Made by a program: the position numbers and the translations under genes. From Numida meleagris (taxonomy: Eukaryota > Chordata > Aves > Galliformes > Numididae), in contig NC_034413.1 in the NCBI RefSeq assembly GCF_002078875.1, positions 66,026,802 through 66,090,801 on the forward strand: a stretch of 64,000 nt of DNA, written 5' to 3'. The notes beneath the pieces were generated by a model that was given only the letters and a program-made list of their open reading frames with translations, did no database searches and was not told the DNA's origin. The first letter of the stretch is position 1; the number at the start of each line of letters is the position of its first letter. This document shows positions 1 through 12,400 of this stretch, in pieces.

Positions 1-3000
1 CCCAGATTTGTGTAAAATTACTGTACAATTTGTATGAGTTGCAATAAACTACAGTTGTGAACTCTGGCCAAAATTCCTTTCAAAGCTCATAAGATACAGC
101 TTGGGCCACACAGCTCTGCCATTTGGCTACCAGGTTTATTTTCTATGATGAACCTCAGTGCACCCATCAGTCTAGCATCAATAGGTGTCCTGAAAAAATG
201 GTCTTTTAAAACGCTCAGCAGTACCATTCAGTATATTTTCTGCTGTGGCTAAGCTTTACTCAATAGAAAAATGCTGTTTCTAGTTAAAATGCAAACAGCG
301 TGGCTCAGCAGAAATATTTTATGAGAATTAGATGGCCACGATGGAGATGTATAAGAAAGGTTTCCTCTGAGCTTATTTTTCCCCAGGACGGAAGCCATGA
401 CATTTCACACCCCATATGGCTTCTAACTTGGACAACAATCTAAAAATCTGTTTGAAGAGACATTCTGAAGTCTACAGTCTGTGGTCAATTGCTCGAACAT
501 TCTTTCCTTCCCACCTCTTTAAAAACGCCATCTCCTTAGGACAGAGGCAGCCATCTTCTTGGCACTGTATGGATATTGAACCATGGATCCCACCACGAGT
601 GCTGGGACAAGTTATAGCATGACTTGGGACTTCAGTGATAGCATGGTTTAGTGCAAATCATACAGTTAGCATTTAAACAGAAATAATTTTAAATTATAAC
701 AGTTATTTTAGTAATTAATTTTTAATAGGAGCTATCCATGAGAATACAAGTATGCCTTTAACTATTAAGAGGATTCACCACGATTTTATCTAGGCATTGA
801 AATTATAGAAGACTAAAGATAAAGAACTCAAAATCACATGGATGCAACAGAAATGTGCCCAGACACATTAAAATAGGACTTACATTAAAAAAAGCTACAG
901 CATTGAACATTCTAGTCAAGCACATTTTGTTTTTAACCATAGAGCAGAATCATTGTCTCTCTCTTCATTTCTGAACTATTCCCAGGTAAAGCAGGCTGCA
1001 GGACTTTTGAACAAAGCACTCTGCATGCCCATCCTCCTCAGTGATCTCCAAACAGATAACAAACTGGGAAAGTGAACCGTGATCACCTACCTCACACAAA
1101 AGGGTTGTTTATCATAAGAAATACAGTCCAAGCAAGAAGTTCTGCTCACAGAGGATAAGCTGACCACTAGGCACTGACATAAATTACAGTGGATCTCTAG
1201 AAAATGGTTAAGGTTATGAACTAAATGTGGCTTATTTTTTGTTTGCTGTTTTTGCTGTAAGAATTTCCCAATCCAGGTCTCTGCGGAGCTGCAAAAACAG
1301 CCATGCTGAACCAGGGGAAAGGCTATATTTCTTTTGGCAGCAAGGCTGGTTTATGTCAGCTTAAGGTCCTTGTAAAACTACTGCTCCAGACGAAAACACC
1401 AAATCTGGCCCAGAAGGAAACACGCTGAAGTGAATGACTTCACCTCAGTGATGAATTTAAAAAACGGAGCCCACCTGCTAATAGCTAGTTCAGAGTCCCA
1501 GAGACATCAACGCAGCGGCTAATCTTATCAAGCTGTGGCATTTATGGGAGAAATGGAACATTTGTATTTGTATTGCTGACTCTATAGTTATAAGGTATGC
1601 TGATCTTTGTACTGTTTGATTTAGGCAGAGAGTACAGAAATACACTACTGTTCCAGTGAAAAATAAGTCGGTTGTGCAGATAAAAATTTTACACAGTACA
1701 ACTTATGACCCATCATTTGTTGCCTTTTGAACAGGTCAAACCAAACCTGCTGATCACTGAGCAGGCAGATGAAAAACATCCCTCTAGCCACTGAAGGATA
1801 ACACCAACTTTGGAAGAGGGGAGCACAAACCTCGTATTCCTGACCTGCTGCTGAGTCGACGTGGGTACAAATCCCACTGAAACATGAGGGCGGCAACTCA
1901 GCATGCCAAAGACTGACCATGAGAGACACATTTAGGAAAACCTAAGATCTCGGGTCAAACAGTTCAATTCTTTCTGGTCTCTCTTCCCACTACATCTCCT
2001 ATACCTTGGAATGAATAATTTCATTAAGTTTCTCCAGAATGGAATGACAAGAATTATTGAATTAGAGTTTGCTATGTGTTTCAACTGTAGGAAGCAGTGT
2101 GTGAGTGCAAAATGCTCTTGCAGCTCTTGTAAGCCTCAGAATCTGCATTGATGGCAGACTCAGCACCTCAAGAGCTAATAGTACTTTTAAAAAGAAATAG
2201 ATCTTGTTAGAGTTTATTGGGAAAATAAAGCAGTGCATGTAAAGGTCTTATCTGCAGTTCCATGTCATGAAGACTTTGTTTACACCGTCGCATCGTTCTG
2301 TTGACTGATTCAGCAGTTGCAATACCTAATGCAAGACTAATTTGACGCTTGATATATTTGTCAGGAATGACACACCATGACCTTGGTGGAAATCAAGGTA
2401 GGAAGAGTGCTAAGAAATCTTGTTAACAGAAGAAAAAACTTGGAGAGAGAAAGTGGAGGTGGAGGCTTTTCGTTTTAAGACAGGAGAGGCACGATGTTAA
2501 TAGTCCCATTGGGAACAGAGTGCATCTGACCACTTGATGTCAGACTTGACCCACATTTCAGTCAGCTTCCAGGGCAATGTAAGCTCCAGATGAATTTGAC
2601 AAAAACGCTTCTATGCTGGAAAGATGTTGCTTGAAGGACATTTCTTTGGGGAACAAAAAAATAATAATAAATTGTGTAAGGTCAAATATATAAAATAACA
2701 TGAAAAGCTGTATTTAAATCTTGACCTACCCAAAGGAGTTCAACAAATGTCTTCACAGCAAGAGAAGTCACTAGACACTCAGATCTTGATTACATAAATT
2801 CCTGGATCCAAACACATCTTCAGTTTGTAAGAAAGCTCACAAAGGTCACGTGTCAGGCCTGTGCCTATCACTGCTCTCTGGAAATCAACCAGGAAAAAAA
2901 TCTGGTATCCAGCAGTCCCTTGAACTCTTAGAAATTCTACATTAAAAAATCCACTTTCAGTTCCAAACATGCTGTCTCTCTTTATTAGTCGATATTAAAG

Positions 3001-6000
3001 CACTTTATTGCACTTTGCAAGGCAGAGCACTCTAAAATTATGAATTACATCCTCTTCCAGATGCAACCGTGTAGGCTGCGTGGATCCCAGCCCATCCCAA
3101 TGCTGCTTACAATTGCTCCCTGCCAGAGGAAATCACCTTCTAAGCTTCTTGTTTGAACATGCATGACATGTTCAAGCAATGAACATTCTTTCTATTGCAG
3201 AAAAACAGTTTTAAAAATGGAATAAAACTATTTATCAACTTTAATTTGATCATCATAAGCCAATTTCTCATTACAAGTAGGTACATTTAAACACTTTTAA
3301 AAAGCTTTACTGCCTTAATTTCAGCTAAAGCAAGCATTTAAACTGTCTAGCAAAATCATGCTCCTTAGACTTAAATTAGATCTACAAAATGTACATGCAC
3401 ACTCACAGAGGGGTGTTGTAAATAGCAGCAGAAGGAAAGGTATCCTGCCAGGCACCAGGAAAGGCAAATGGTGAAAGTAACTCCTAGAAGATATGTAGCC
3501 ACAACTTAAGCCCCTAGTTAAAAAAAAAAAATAACGAATAATATAATGAAAGCACTTGCTATAAATTATGCTGTGACTTAAGTGATTGTTGAAAGAATAA
3601 ACTCAAAAACATGCCGAATTACCTACCCAAATGGTTTATAGGTCTTCATAGAGGCTTAGATATCATGAAATTTTGAGTCTACACAAAGAACTAATAACAG
3701 CACAGAAAACACAAGTTAGAAGGAATAAAAGACAATTAAGTGTAAATTTAAGCATCTTCGGTTGGCTTCTAACATCATTTATTCACAGACCCACCAGCCC
3801 AAGAAAACAGGTGTGACCTTAAATTATGTATGAGCTTAGATTTCGGAGGCTTTAATGGGGTTTAAACACCCTGTTTTGTCAGTATGGAGGTTTTAGGCAT
3901 TTAAACCAACATTGCTTTTAAGTTCAGGATTATCCCTACTTTTCTAAACCAAAACAAACAATCAAAAAGGAAGAGAGAGAAAAGATTAACAAAAAAACTC
4001 TCTTACTGCTACTACATGGGAACATGTAATAATTTGTGTATCCTGCAGAAGTGATGCTATCTTTATCAAGAACATTCTCACCACCAACATTCATTAGCAT
4101 AGCTTCAGTGATGAAAATTACTGTTTTGAAATATACAGTGCCATTTTCTACTCTGTATGCCGGTTTTCGGCAATCATATGAGACAGACATTTCCAGGATC
4201 CAATGAAGCAACACAATAATCTATATTCCCTGTGCAGAAGTAGAAAAACACAACTGAAACAGTATAGTGTCAGCAGAGCATAACACAAGCACTAAAAATA
4301 AAGCAGAGAGTGAATGATTGTTAGATAACTAATAACAACCGTGGGAGCACTACTGTTTAAACAATTAGACTGCAATCTAAAATGTATTTAAAAAGCAAAT
4401 ACAGGAACAGGTATCTGAGAAGTTAAAACCTGGAGGATGTGATTTTTGAATTATTAATTGCTGCCTCTAATTTCTTTTCTTTCTTTCTTTTTTCTTCTGA
4501 AGTAATATTTTATCTTGTTAAAAAGAACATAACAAGATAAATATATCATTTACCAGCTTCTCCATTAAATTTAGCAAGTCAGAAAGCAGAATGCTTTCAA
4601 ATCTAAACATCACATCACTGTGAACTTAGATGACCACAGCAGAGAAATGGCCTACTCTGCTGGAACAGAACAACCACTCTTTTTACCCTTGTATCTTTCA
4701 GCCCTGCTTTCAACCAGAATTCTTCTACACTGTAAAGGGAGATCTATCTAACTATCATACAACTTTTAGTGTCTTATTAAATATTAAAAGGCCTTTGGAA
4801 ATTGATGATAGAAACCAACTGGTGCTAATAGTGGCTACATAACACGTGCAAATTCCTCTCCCTCACAGACTCGTTCCTGGGGTATCTTTAGTTCGTTTGC
4901 TGCTGTATTGAAGTTCAAGATAACTGCAGATGCCAGTAGATACTTCTTAACGGGGAATCTGCAGATATCAATCTCTAACCATCAGCAAGCCAGACAATGA
5001 GAAAAAACGAGATGTTTCCTGAAAGGTTTTCCAAACGAACCTTACACAGCAGAGTTATCTAAGAACTGCTTTATTTTTTAGTTTGCACATTGGCTAGCAG
5101 ATGAATTTCCTGCCTATAAGCCTCCAGCCTTGCAGAACTAAACCAGAGCCCGACCACAGAAGCTCCTTCTAGCACATGGCAGTGTTGCCACACTTCTTGC
5201 ACCCAGGGCCTGTGGAGCACTTTACAGCCATTTCCCCAAAACTGCAGCTGGAGCTCTTCGTGAGGCATACTGGAATGCCTGAGTTCCACCAAACTCAGCA
5301 GTTTTGGCAAACCATTCTGTTAGGTGCCTAATGATGGTGAACTTCAAGTGCCTGAATTTGAATGTTGTTTTCACACTAACAATCAGTTATTTGATTGTGG
5401 GTCGGGAGACATGTTTCAAATTCAGCACACATGCTGTTGTCTAACAAGAGCCATCACATGTGCCTGGGTCTTTGTAAAGCAACAAACTTACTGTGCCATT
5501 GAAAAAACATGAGCTTCGTTCATGATAGATTGTTTTAGGAATGTCAACCTCGTCTTATATCCAGTCACCCTAGATTTGGGGAAATTTGTCAGTTTTTTCA
5601 TGGATTGCCATAGTTAGATCTCTTTAAAAATAACAACCTCCAAAATGTTGGTGCCCTTGGTGTTTCAGTGATCTGGGTCCAAATCTTGGGCTAAAAATAC
5701 CTCTGACTTCAAAGCTTAAGATGTCATCCCACACTTTTATCTTCCTGTAGTTGCTCTTGCTTAACTGTAGTAAAACACAGAAAGAGATCCCATCTGTAAC
5801 TAGGACTTGTCTCTATTGCTAAACTAAAAGAGAAAGTACGAAAGAGAGTCCACAGTAATTGGTCAGACTGCTCCTTACCTGTGCAAGTCTTCTCTGAAAG
5901 CTGTTGGACAGCAGGCCTATTTCTTTTGACTGCAGATGTTTGACTGTAGGTTTAGATGATTTAGTGTCTGCTGCTCTTGCATGATTCACAGTGATCATGT

Positions 6001-7980
6001 AGCTATCAGTACAGCATAGGAACTAATTAGCGTTGGTTGGCTAGTTTCTAAGAGAGCGATTTGCTCTTGGAAGGCTGACGGTATTCCCCTCCACTGTGTG
6101 GGATGCTGAGCTATTATGTTTTGTCACAACTGATACCTCATGTCAGAATTTTCATGCTGGATGGCACAAGCTTCTCTTTTGAATGTCCAATGTGTAGATG
6201 TCAGATGGTGTATTTTGGCTATGAAAGGAAAAATTGTACTTGACCTAAGCTACTGCCAGACATGCTTGGAATGGTTTTCCATAAAATAGGATGGAAAATC
6301 TCACAGTGCGTAGGGACATTGTGACAAAATGCAGACAGAATCTGGATCAGTGTATATTTTTTCTTACCAGACCTGATGTATTTTCAGTCTGTGATCAGCT
6401 CACGACTCTTTGGTGCATGAGGCGCTACTGATGTATTTCATGATTCCTTGTAGTTTTCAAATCCACTCTTGTGCCTAAGTGGAAAAAGTACTGAACAGAG
6501 CAGAGAAAGCTCAGGTCATAACTTGTTTTGCTTAGATTTGTTTCTCAGAGTTTCTGACAATAAATGAAGAGCAGGCTTGCATGAAGGTGGACTGGGGTCA
6601 GTGGGATGGGGAAGGAGGAGATTCTTTCAGGAATACTAATACATGTTACTGACTGGGACAATGAATCATTTGTAGGTTATGTGGATTCTAAGAGGTTGAA
6701 TTCATAGCTCTTTTATACAGGTGGCTGAACAGATTAGAAGCAAGATAACTCATTTCTTGGAAAGGTCAGTATAATCACAAAACTTAATCCCTACACAGCA
6801 AAACATAAGCCCATTTTTTTCAGTCAAGCCTTCTCATACTAAAAGGAGGGCAAGCAACTGTCTACATACAATTAATTCTATTTCAAGAATTCTCAAATGT
6901 GTGGGATTTCCTTGCATGTTCAGAGTTTGGCATATGTTTAAACTCTTTTCTGAGTTAAAACCCAGAAATGAGACACCTTCACAGTCCGTGGAATTAGGTA
7001 GCATAAGTCCAGTGTGAAAGGGAAGAGTCAGACCTAAGGTTCTGCTCCAGGAGAGAGCAGAGACAAAAACAGTGCAGTTTCAGCTGAGACGGGAAGGGCT
7101 TTTGCGTGTATTCTCCAGTGTAAGACCTAGGGAACATCACAAGAAAGCAGCAGGTGTCAGACTGAGACAACTAAAATGCTACCTCCCATAACCAAATTAA
7201 GCTGTGGGTTAGATAAATTCCGGGAGTGGGAGAAGACAGATGGACAAAATTAGTGTCTGTTGACAAACAAAGTTATCACTGATTACTTTAACATTGCCCA
7301 GTTGCTATATTCTTTCCTTAGAGTTGGTAGAGCCTTTCCTGCTGTTGAAGATTGCTGTTTCCACAGTCACAAGCGGTTCAGGAGACAAGGTCACTACATA
7401 AGCACAAAGTCCATCCAGGAGACAGACCCAAAGACACAAGTTGTAGACGAGCAGTGAAATACTTCCAAAGTATCCATCCAGTACACCAGGATGCAGTACA
7501 CCAGGATACAAGGCCCAGCTAGGAGACAGGACTGAACATATCTGAACACAGCTCAGGGAAGGCCTGAACATCTGGGTGGAAAAGGAGTCCCTTCAATTCA
7601 GGGGCAGGGATGTGGGTGAGACCCCAGGTAAGGTGGGTGAGTGTAGCCTACGGGTACCCTCAGGGCTGACAACTATCCACATGAAAAGGGTGTCAGGAGA
7701 AGTTTCCTTTCAGCTTGCCCATGATCTTTGAGGAGTCCTGGCTCATTGGGAAGGACAAGCTTGCACAAGTCACTGCACCAGTCACATGCCTTTACTGTGA
7801 GACAGTAATGTTTCACACATACTTTTCTCATAGTCCATAGAACAGGTGAAGGGGTGGAGCACCCTTACTCATTTTTTTTTCTACAGTTTATTCCAAAACA
7901 TATGAAGAAATTTGAGTAAGAGAATATGTAAAAGTGAGTCCAGGTTTAAACTGTTCTAACATTCGCTTACACTATGTTCA
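1..7980. other. Intergenic AT-rich DNA, no gene recognised
   Basis: I see no coding exon, RNA gene or recognisable transposon in this stretch. Reading frames are all under about 100 codons, overlap each other on both strands, and show no domain or plausible splice pattern. The longest (for example minus strand 1,645-1,929 and 3,936-4,214) do not resemble any family I know. A minus-strand frame at 5,071-5,310 reads smoothly for 79 codons but is not recognisable. The only structured element is a 15-bp tandem duplication near 7,479. The position upstream of SPOPL suggests the flank of a gene desert. Confidence 0.6.
7479..7508. repeat. 15-bp tandem duplication
   Basis: Two adjacent copies of CAGTACACCAGGAT followed by G or A, with period 15. 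This is a small local duplication or two-unit minisatellite. Copy number may vary between individuals, but the sequence shows only two units and no functional link. Confidence 0.75.
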
Positions 7981-8000
7981 CATGCAGTTACGAACAACAG

Positions 8001-8190
8001 TGCAGTAGAATTGCCAGGTCACAGCCTGAACCAATGGTTGAGCGCCAGGTGAGAAAGCTAATCCAGGAGCTCAGTTGCAAGCAATGCAGCTGAGTGACCA
8101 GAAGGGGTGGAGCCAGCAGCCACTCCTCCTCACCCCTCATTTAAGGGTTAGCAGCCTAAGGGAGAAGCTTCTCTACAAGTAGAGATTGTA
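8001..8190 (+). repeat. LTR-like dispersed repeat, copy 1
   Basis: This block is clearly related to a second block at about 16,851-17,050. Shared landmarks occur in the same order: a GTCAC(A/G)GC(C/T)TGA(A/G)CCA segment, GGAGCTCAG, a GAGTGA(C/T)CAGAAGGG segment, GGAGCCAG, and CCTCATTTAAGGGTT. Two diverged copies 9 kb apart in the same orientation identify an interspersed repeat. The TATA-like CATTTAAG element and the lack of a poly(A) tail suggest an LTR (solo LTR of an endogenous retrovirus) rather than a LINE. I cannot name the family. The ends are approximate: similarity fades after about 8,190. Confidence 0.6.
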
Positions 8191-9135
8191 CTCCTCTTGA
8201 GCTATGTTGAGTTGCTGGAAGGGGTGAGCCAATTTTACTTCCTTATTACTTACTATTGCATTGTAGTGCCTGTATCCCACTGGAAGGTGCTGTCATTGCC
8301 TTCTTTTGCCATACAAATAGCAAATCTAAAAGGTACACAAACTAGTTTTTCTTTCCAAATGAACTTAGTTAAAGCAACTCTACTTTGCAGAATTTTTAAC
8401 ATAAAATATCATTTAGTTCTAGAATACAAGTGGGATGCTAGCTATTTTTAGTGGTGTAATTTTTTTGTAACCTTTGACTCAGAATATCCTACTAAAAGCT
8501 TCCTTTCAAAAGCATGAAATACTTGAAGATCTGTCTATCTTATTTAAACCAGCAATTAGTACCAGATGTTACTGCATTTTATGTTTAGACACCAAATTTC
8601 AAAATCTTAAACAAAAAGAACTCTTGAGGGACAGAAGGAATAATTTCCAAATGTAATTACACCATATTGTTTTGGTTCTCTCTCATTAATTTACCTGATT
8701 GCAATGTAAAATTAAATGATGTTATATATAAATTTAAAATTGGACCTGTGAGTAATGTAACATCTTATTACTTTTCAATTTAGGAAAAAAATAGTTTTAG
8801 AGCCTACTTCATTACGCAGCCCCCATCCTGCATTAATCTGCTGGGGGATACTGAAAATATGAAAATATTGTAACGTTAAGAACACACTACATGCATTTAA
8901 TAGATAGTAACATGGAAAAGTTCCTTGAGTTGTCTAAAGTCATAACAGAGCTGAGAATGGAAATTCTGTATCCAGATCCCCCAGGAGAAAGCAAAGAGCA
9001 GTGATCTGGTCCCTGTAAGCCTCAGGCACAATGGGTAATATGCGATTCATTGGTGGACCTCTAGGAACACAGAGGATGTGTGACTTTAGAGATAGCTCCA
9101 GACAAAGTGCCTGCCAAGGAGGTAAGGATGCTTGA
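8191..9135. other. Intergenic sequence, no gene recognised
   Basis: No recognisable gene. Reading frames at 8,197-8,451 and 8,474-8,656 (+) are short, rich in AT-derived codons and match no family I know. If the repeat at 8.0 kb and the relic at 9.1-9.4 kb belonged to one decayed provirus, this would be its interior, but I see no integrase or protease motifs in it. Confidence 0.45.
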
Positions 9136-9332
9136 CTAAATAGCAGGAGTCAAACTCATCAGCTTGTTGATAGCACTTGGCTGGGAATACAACCACTTCA
9201 CGTAAACAAAAGCATCAGTGTAAATGGTCCAATTCTTGGCAGTGTCAACAAAGAAGGGAAGACAGGAAGGCAGCCATTCATGGCTGAACAGAAGCCAAAT
9301 GCTAGGATATCGTATTTCACCTGCAGGTAAGC

Positions 9333-9338
<6 letters not shown>
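9136..9338 (-). pseudogene. Possible retroelement relic (RNase H-like scrap)
   Basis: The minus-strand reading frame contains a WTIYTDA segment, resembling the region around a conserved catalytic aspartate in retroviral RNase H domains (a hydrophobic-Y-T-D motif). Only about 60 residues read through, the surrounding family residues are not recognisable, and no reverse transcriptase or integrase motifs are visible nearby. On the plus strand the segment directly precedes a 36-base A tract. It is equally possible that this is unrelated DNA with a chance motif. No intact viral gene is present. Confidence 0.2.

Positions 9339-9374
<36 letters not shown>
9339..9374 (+). repeat. Uninterrupted 36-base A tract
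   Basis: Thirty-six consecutive A bases on the plus strand, followed about 35 bp downstream by a second run of 16 A (9,409-9,424). The first is the longest homopolymer in the window. Such tracts are either expanded mononucleotide microsatellites or the poly(A) tail of a retrotransposed transcript. There is no AATAAA signal just upstream, which weakens the second reading. Assembly length here is unreliable. Confidence 0.9.
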
Positions 9375-9378
<4 letters not shown>

Positions 9379-9424
9379 AGTCACCAATGCCAAAGTGGTT
9401 TAAAATGTAAAAAAAAAAAAAAAA

Positions 9425-12400
9425 TTATGGCAGTGTTTCTGTGCACAAGAATATATGCTATAAAAACCATTTAGATGTTTGCGTTTTCAATTAAATCCAC
9501 ACACTTGCAAATGTGATTAGAGAATTCCCTCGTGGTAGTGGATCTGCTGTTCTGCAGACATTACAGTCCAAATTGAGACAACCAGGCAAATAACGATTCA
9601 AATATTTTTCTTCCAGGAACAAAGTTTTTTGTTTGCCTTTTCTCTGTTTGTTTCTTAGCAGGTCGTCTTCATATCACTTCTAAACTTTAACAACGCACTC
9701 TTGTTTTTTCAGAACAAATAGTCAACAAATTACCAACAAAATAAATGGCAGCACATGTCCCAGTGGGTTAGGACTACAGTGAAGACATTCCCCATGTAAA
9801 TTTAGTATCACCAAGGGTATCTGCAAAAATACTGACTGATTATGGTACAGTCCAATGTTTTGATGACCAGGATCTGAATAATAACAGCACATTTCACTAT
9901 GATTCTAATACAGGTGCTAAAAGCTGTTTCTTTGGATGCATCAAAAATAAAAGGTTAAACAATTTCATCAGTAATAAAAAAAAACTTTCACCAGCTTGAG
10001 AGGAGAAGTTTGAAAAATTTTAAGGAAATCTTAAAGGATAAACTACCAAGAAAAGTATTCTGAAGTCTTATCTGTCTCACTTAAGTGAATAGGATATATC
10101 ATCTCAGTAAGAGTTAACAGAATCAGAGTGGGTGCCTCTCTGTAATTCCTTTGTGTTTTTTTTGCACAGTTACTCTAAATTTTCCATCACACTCTGAGGT
10201 AATACATCTCGCTACCTCTGTCATTCTACACTTTTTTGTAATACCTTGTTTAAGAAAAAAGGCTCATTGTTGGACAAGGATAAGAGGTAGAGCAGCAATA
10301 CTGATGTAGCTGCATCATTCTCTGTGGAAGAGGTGCCCGTGCATAAGGATTCCCTCCCTTTATTGTTGTGGGAGGATGCTCAGGCTCACTTTAAATCAAT
10401 AGAGAAGGTAAGCTGAGCAAAGTGCAGGTCTGAAAGCAAATAAAAACGAATACCTCTAGTAAGCTGAAGGCATTTGCACAAGCCTACAAGTGAGGGACTA
10501 AGCTGAAGAAGTGACATCTAGGTAGTCATATCATACTTAAATTAATTTTGTGTTCAGGTTCAGTATGTAGGCTATTTTTCCTGTTACATCTCAGAAGAAA
10601 AGCTCCAGTCTGCTTTATTTTTAAAAGACTAGTCCACATAAGGAAGTCCAGCTGCTTATGCTGTGAACCCTCACAGCTCTAAGGTATTAGGAACCTGATA
10701 TTTTATTATAGATTTTTTTCCTTATACTTTTGTCTCTTTTGAAAGACAGACCAAATTTTCTTCCCGGTAGCTGGTAATAAAACTTCTGGAGAATTAAGCT
10801 GGTCTCTGGAGAATTAAGTGCCCAGTTGGCAGAGATTTGTTTGCGTTTGTCTATTGCATGAGGTTTCTTTATCAATATGTAGTCAGTTTAAGGACTAAAA
10901 CTTGGTTCATGATTTATTGTTTTAAAAATGAAATGAAGAATCTTAATCTCTTCTACACATCTACAGTCAGTTCTTCAACTATTTCCAGTTTTCAAGTGAG
11001 TTCATAAAAATGTTATTTCCTTTTCCACCACTTGTGATGAGCTCTGTCTCTTCCTTCTAGAAAAACTGTGAATATTCTTCCTTAACATTAATCCAAGAGT
11101 TCTCATTTTAAGTTTTCATATGACATAACTGTATTTTAGCTTTGATCTGTTCTCATTTGTTCAGGATCTTGCATACTTGCATAAGAATCCTCTATTAATC
11201 TCTCTTTTCTTAGATACAGAAGACAAATATGTCCAACATTTCTTCATAAATCATGTCTTGGTTACTAAAACACCTTGGGCAGCCCCTTGCTGTGCATTTT
11301 GAGTGTCTTCCTGTAATGAAGTGGCTGAAACTGAGCACTATTTTCTAATGAGACTGGTAGTGTGCCAGAATAATTTCTGCAGCTTTGTGCCACACTGCCA
11401 GAGCTATATTTCAGAAACTTGTTTGCTCTTTTTCATCTTTGTTATTGTTAGCAGGAAAGAGTGCTAATGGTTTATTCTACTATCTGCAGTCCCTTCTAGG
11501 TTCTCTTCTTAGTATGGATTCCATGTTGTGTTCCTATTTAGACTGCAGTCTTTATGCTTATTCTTTTAGTAATTGGCTACATTACTTCACATTATGCTGC
11601 ACTGAATTTTATGAACCACTTATCCACCCAAAGGCCAATATGCTTGTGTTATAAATATTACATTTCTGCTTATTCCAAGCAATGCTGCTATCACCTGTGT
11701 TTAAATCCTTAATCTATTCCACTCCCAAAACACCTCTGAGAAGGGTGAGCAGCTGCAGTTAAAGCTGATATGTAGGCTCATTTAAAAAAAGAGAAATGTG
11801 ATGGAGAATAAAGAAGATGATAAAAAAAAAAAACCACATCATCTGGGCAAGGCCAAGTTCTCCCAGTGGAGTCAATTGTCAAGGGAGCTTCCTGACTTCT
11901 TAGACAACTGCAGTGTAAGTTACCTCATTCTGTGAAGTCTTGCCTCCACTGACAGCCACCACTGTCTTCTGGTCACTCAGTGCCCATTCAAGGGTCCTTC
12001 TACTCAGGACTCTAGCTTCTTCTGAGGGTTTCCCTAATAACTGACCTTTCTCACCTTTTCCTTTTCTTGAGGGTAACACCCTGAGGAAAATTTAATAGAT
12101 CTCTTTATATGGACTCCAATCCAGGCAGCACAGAAATCCACACACAATGACAAAATACTGATGTTTCTCTTTGACATCTCTCCACAAATGTTTAGCCATT
12201 ATGTTACACAAAACATGACTGAAAGCCTGCTGTTAGCCTCCTTCCTCCACTAGATGTAACCCTGCTACTCTTTTTCTTGACTCTTGTGATGTTTATTGAG
12301 TGCAGGAAAGGGGAGCCTAAGATTTCTTAAAACCTTGCTGATCCTTTCTACACAAAATCTGTGAAACTACATTTTTTTTTAATAACATGCTAAAAATCAT

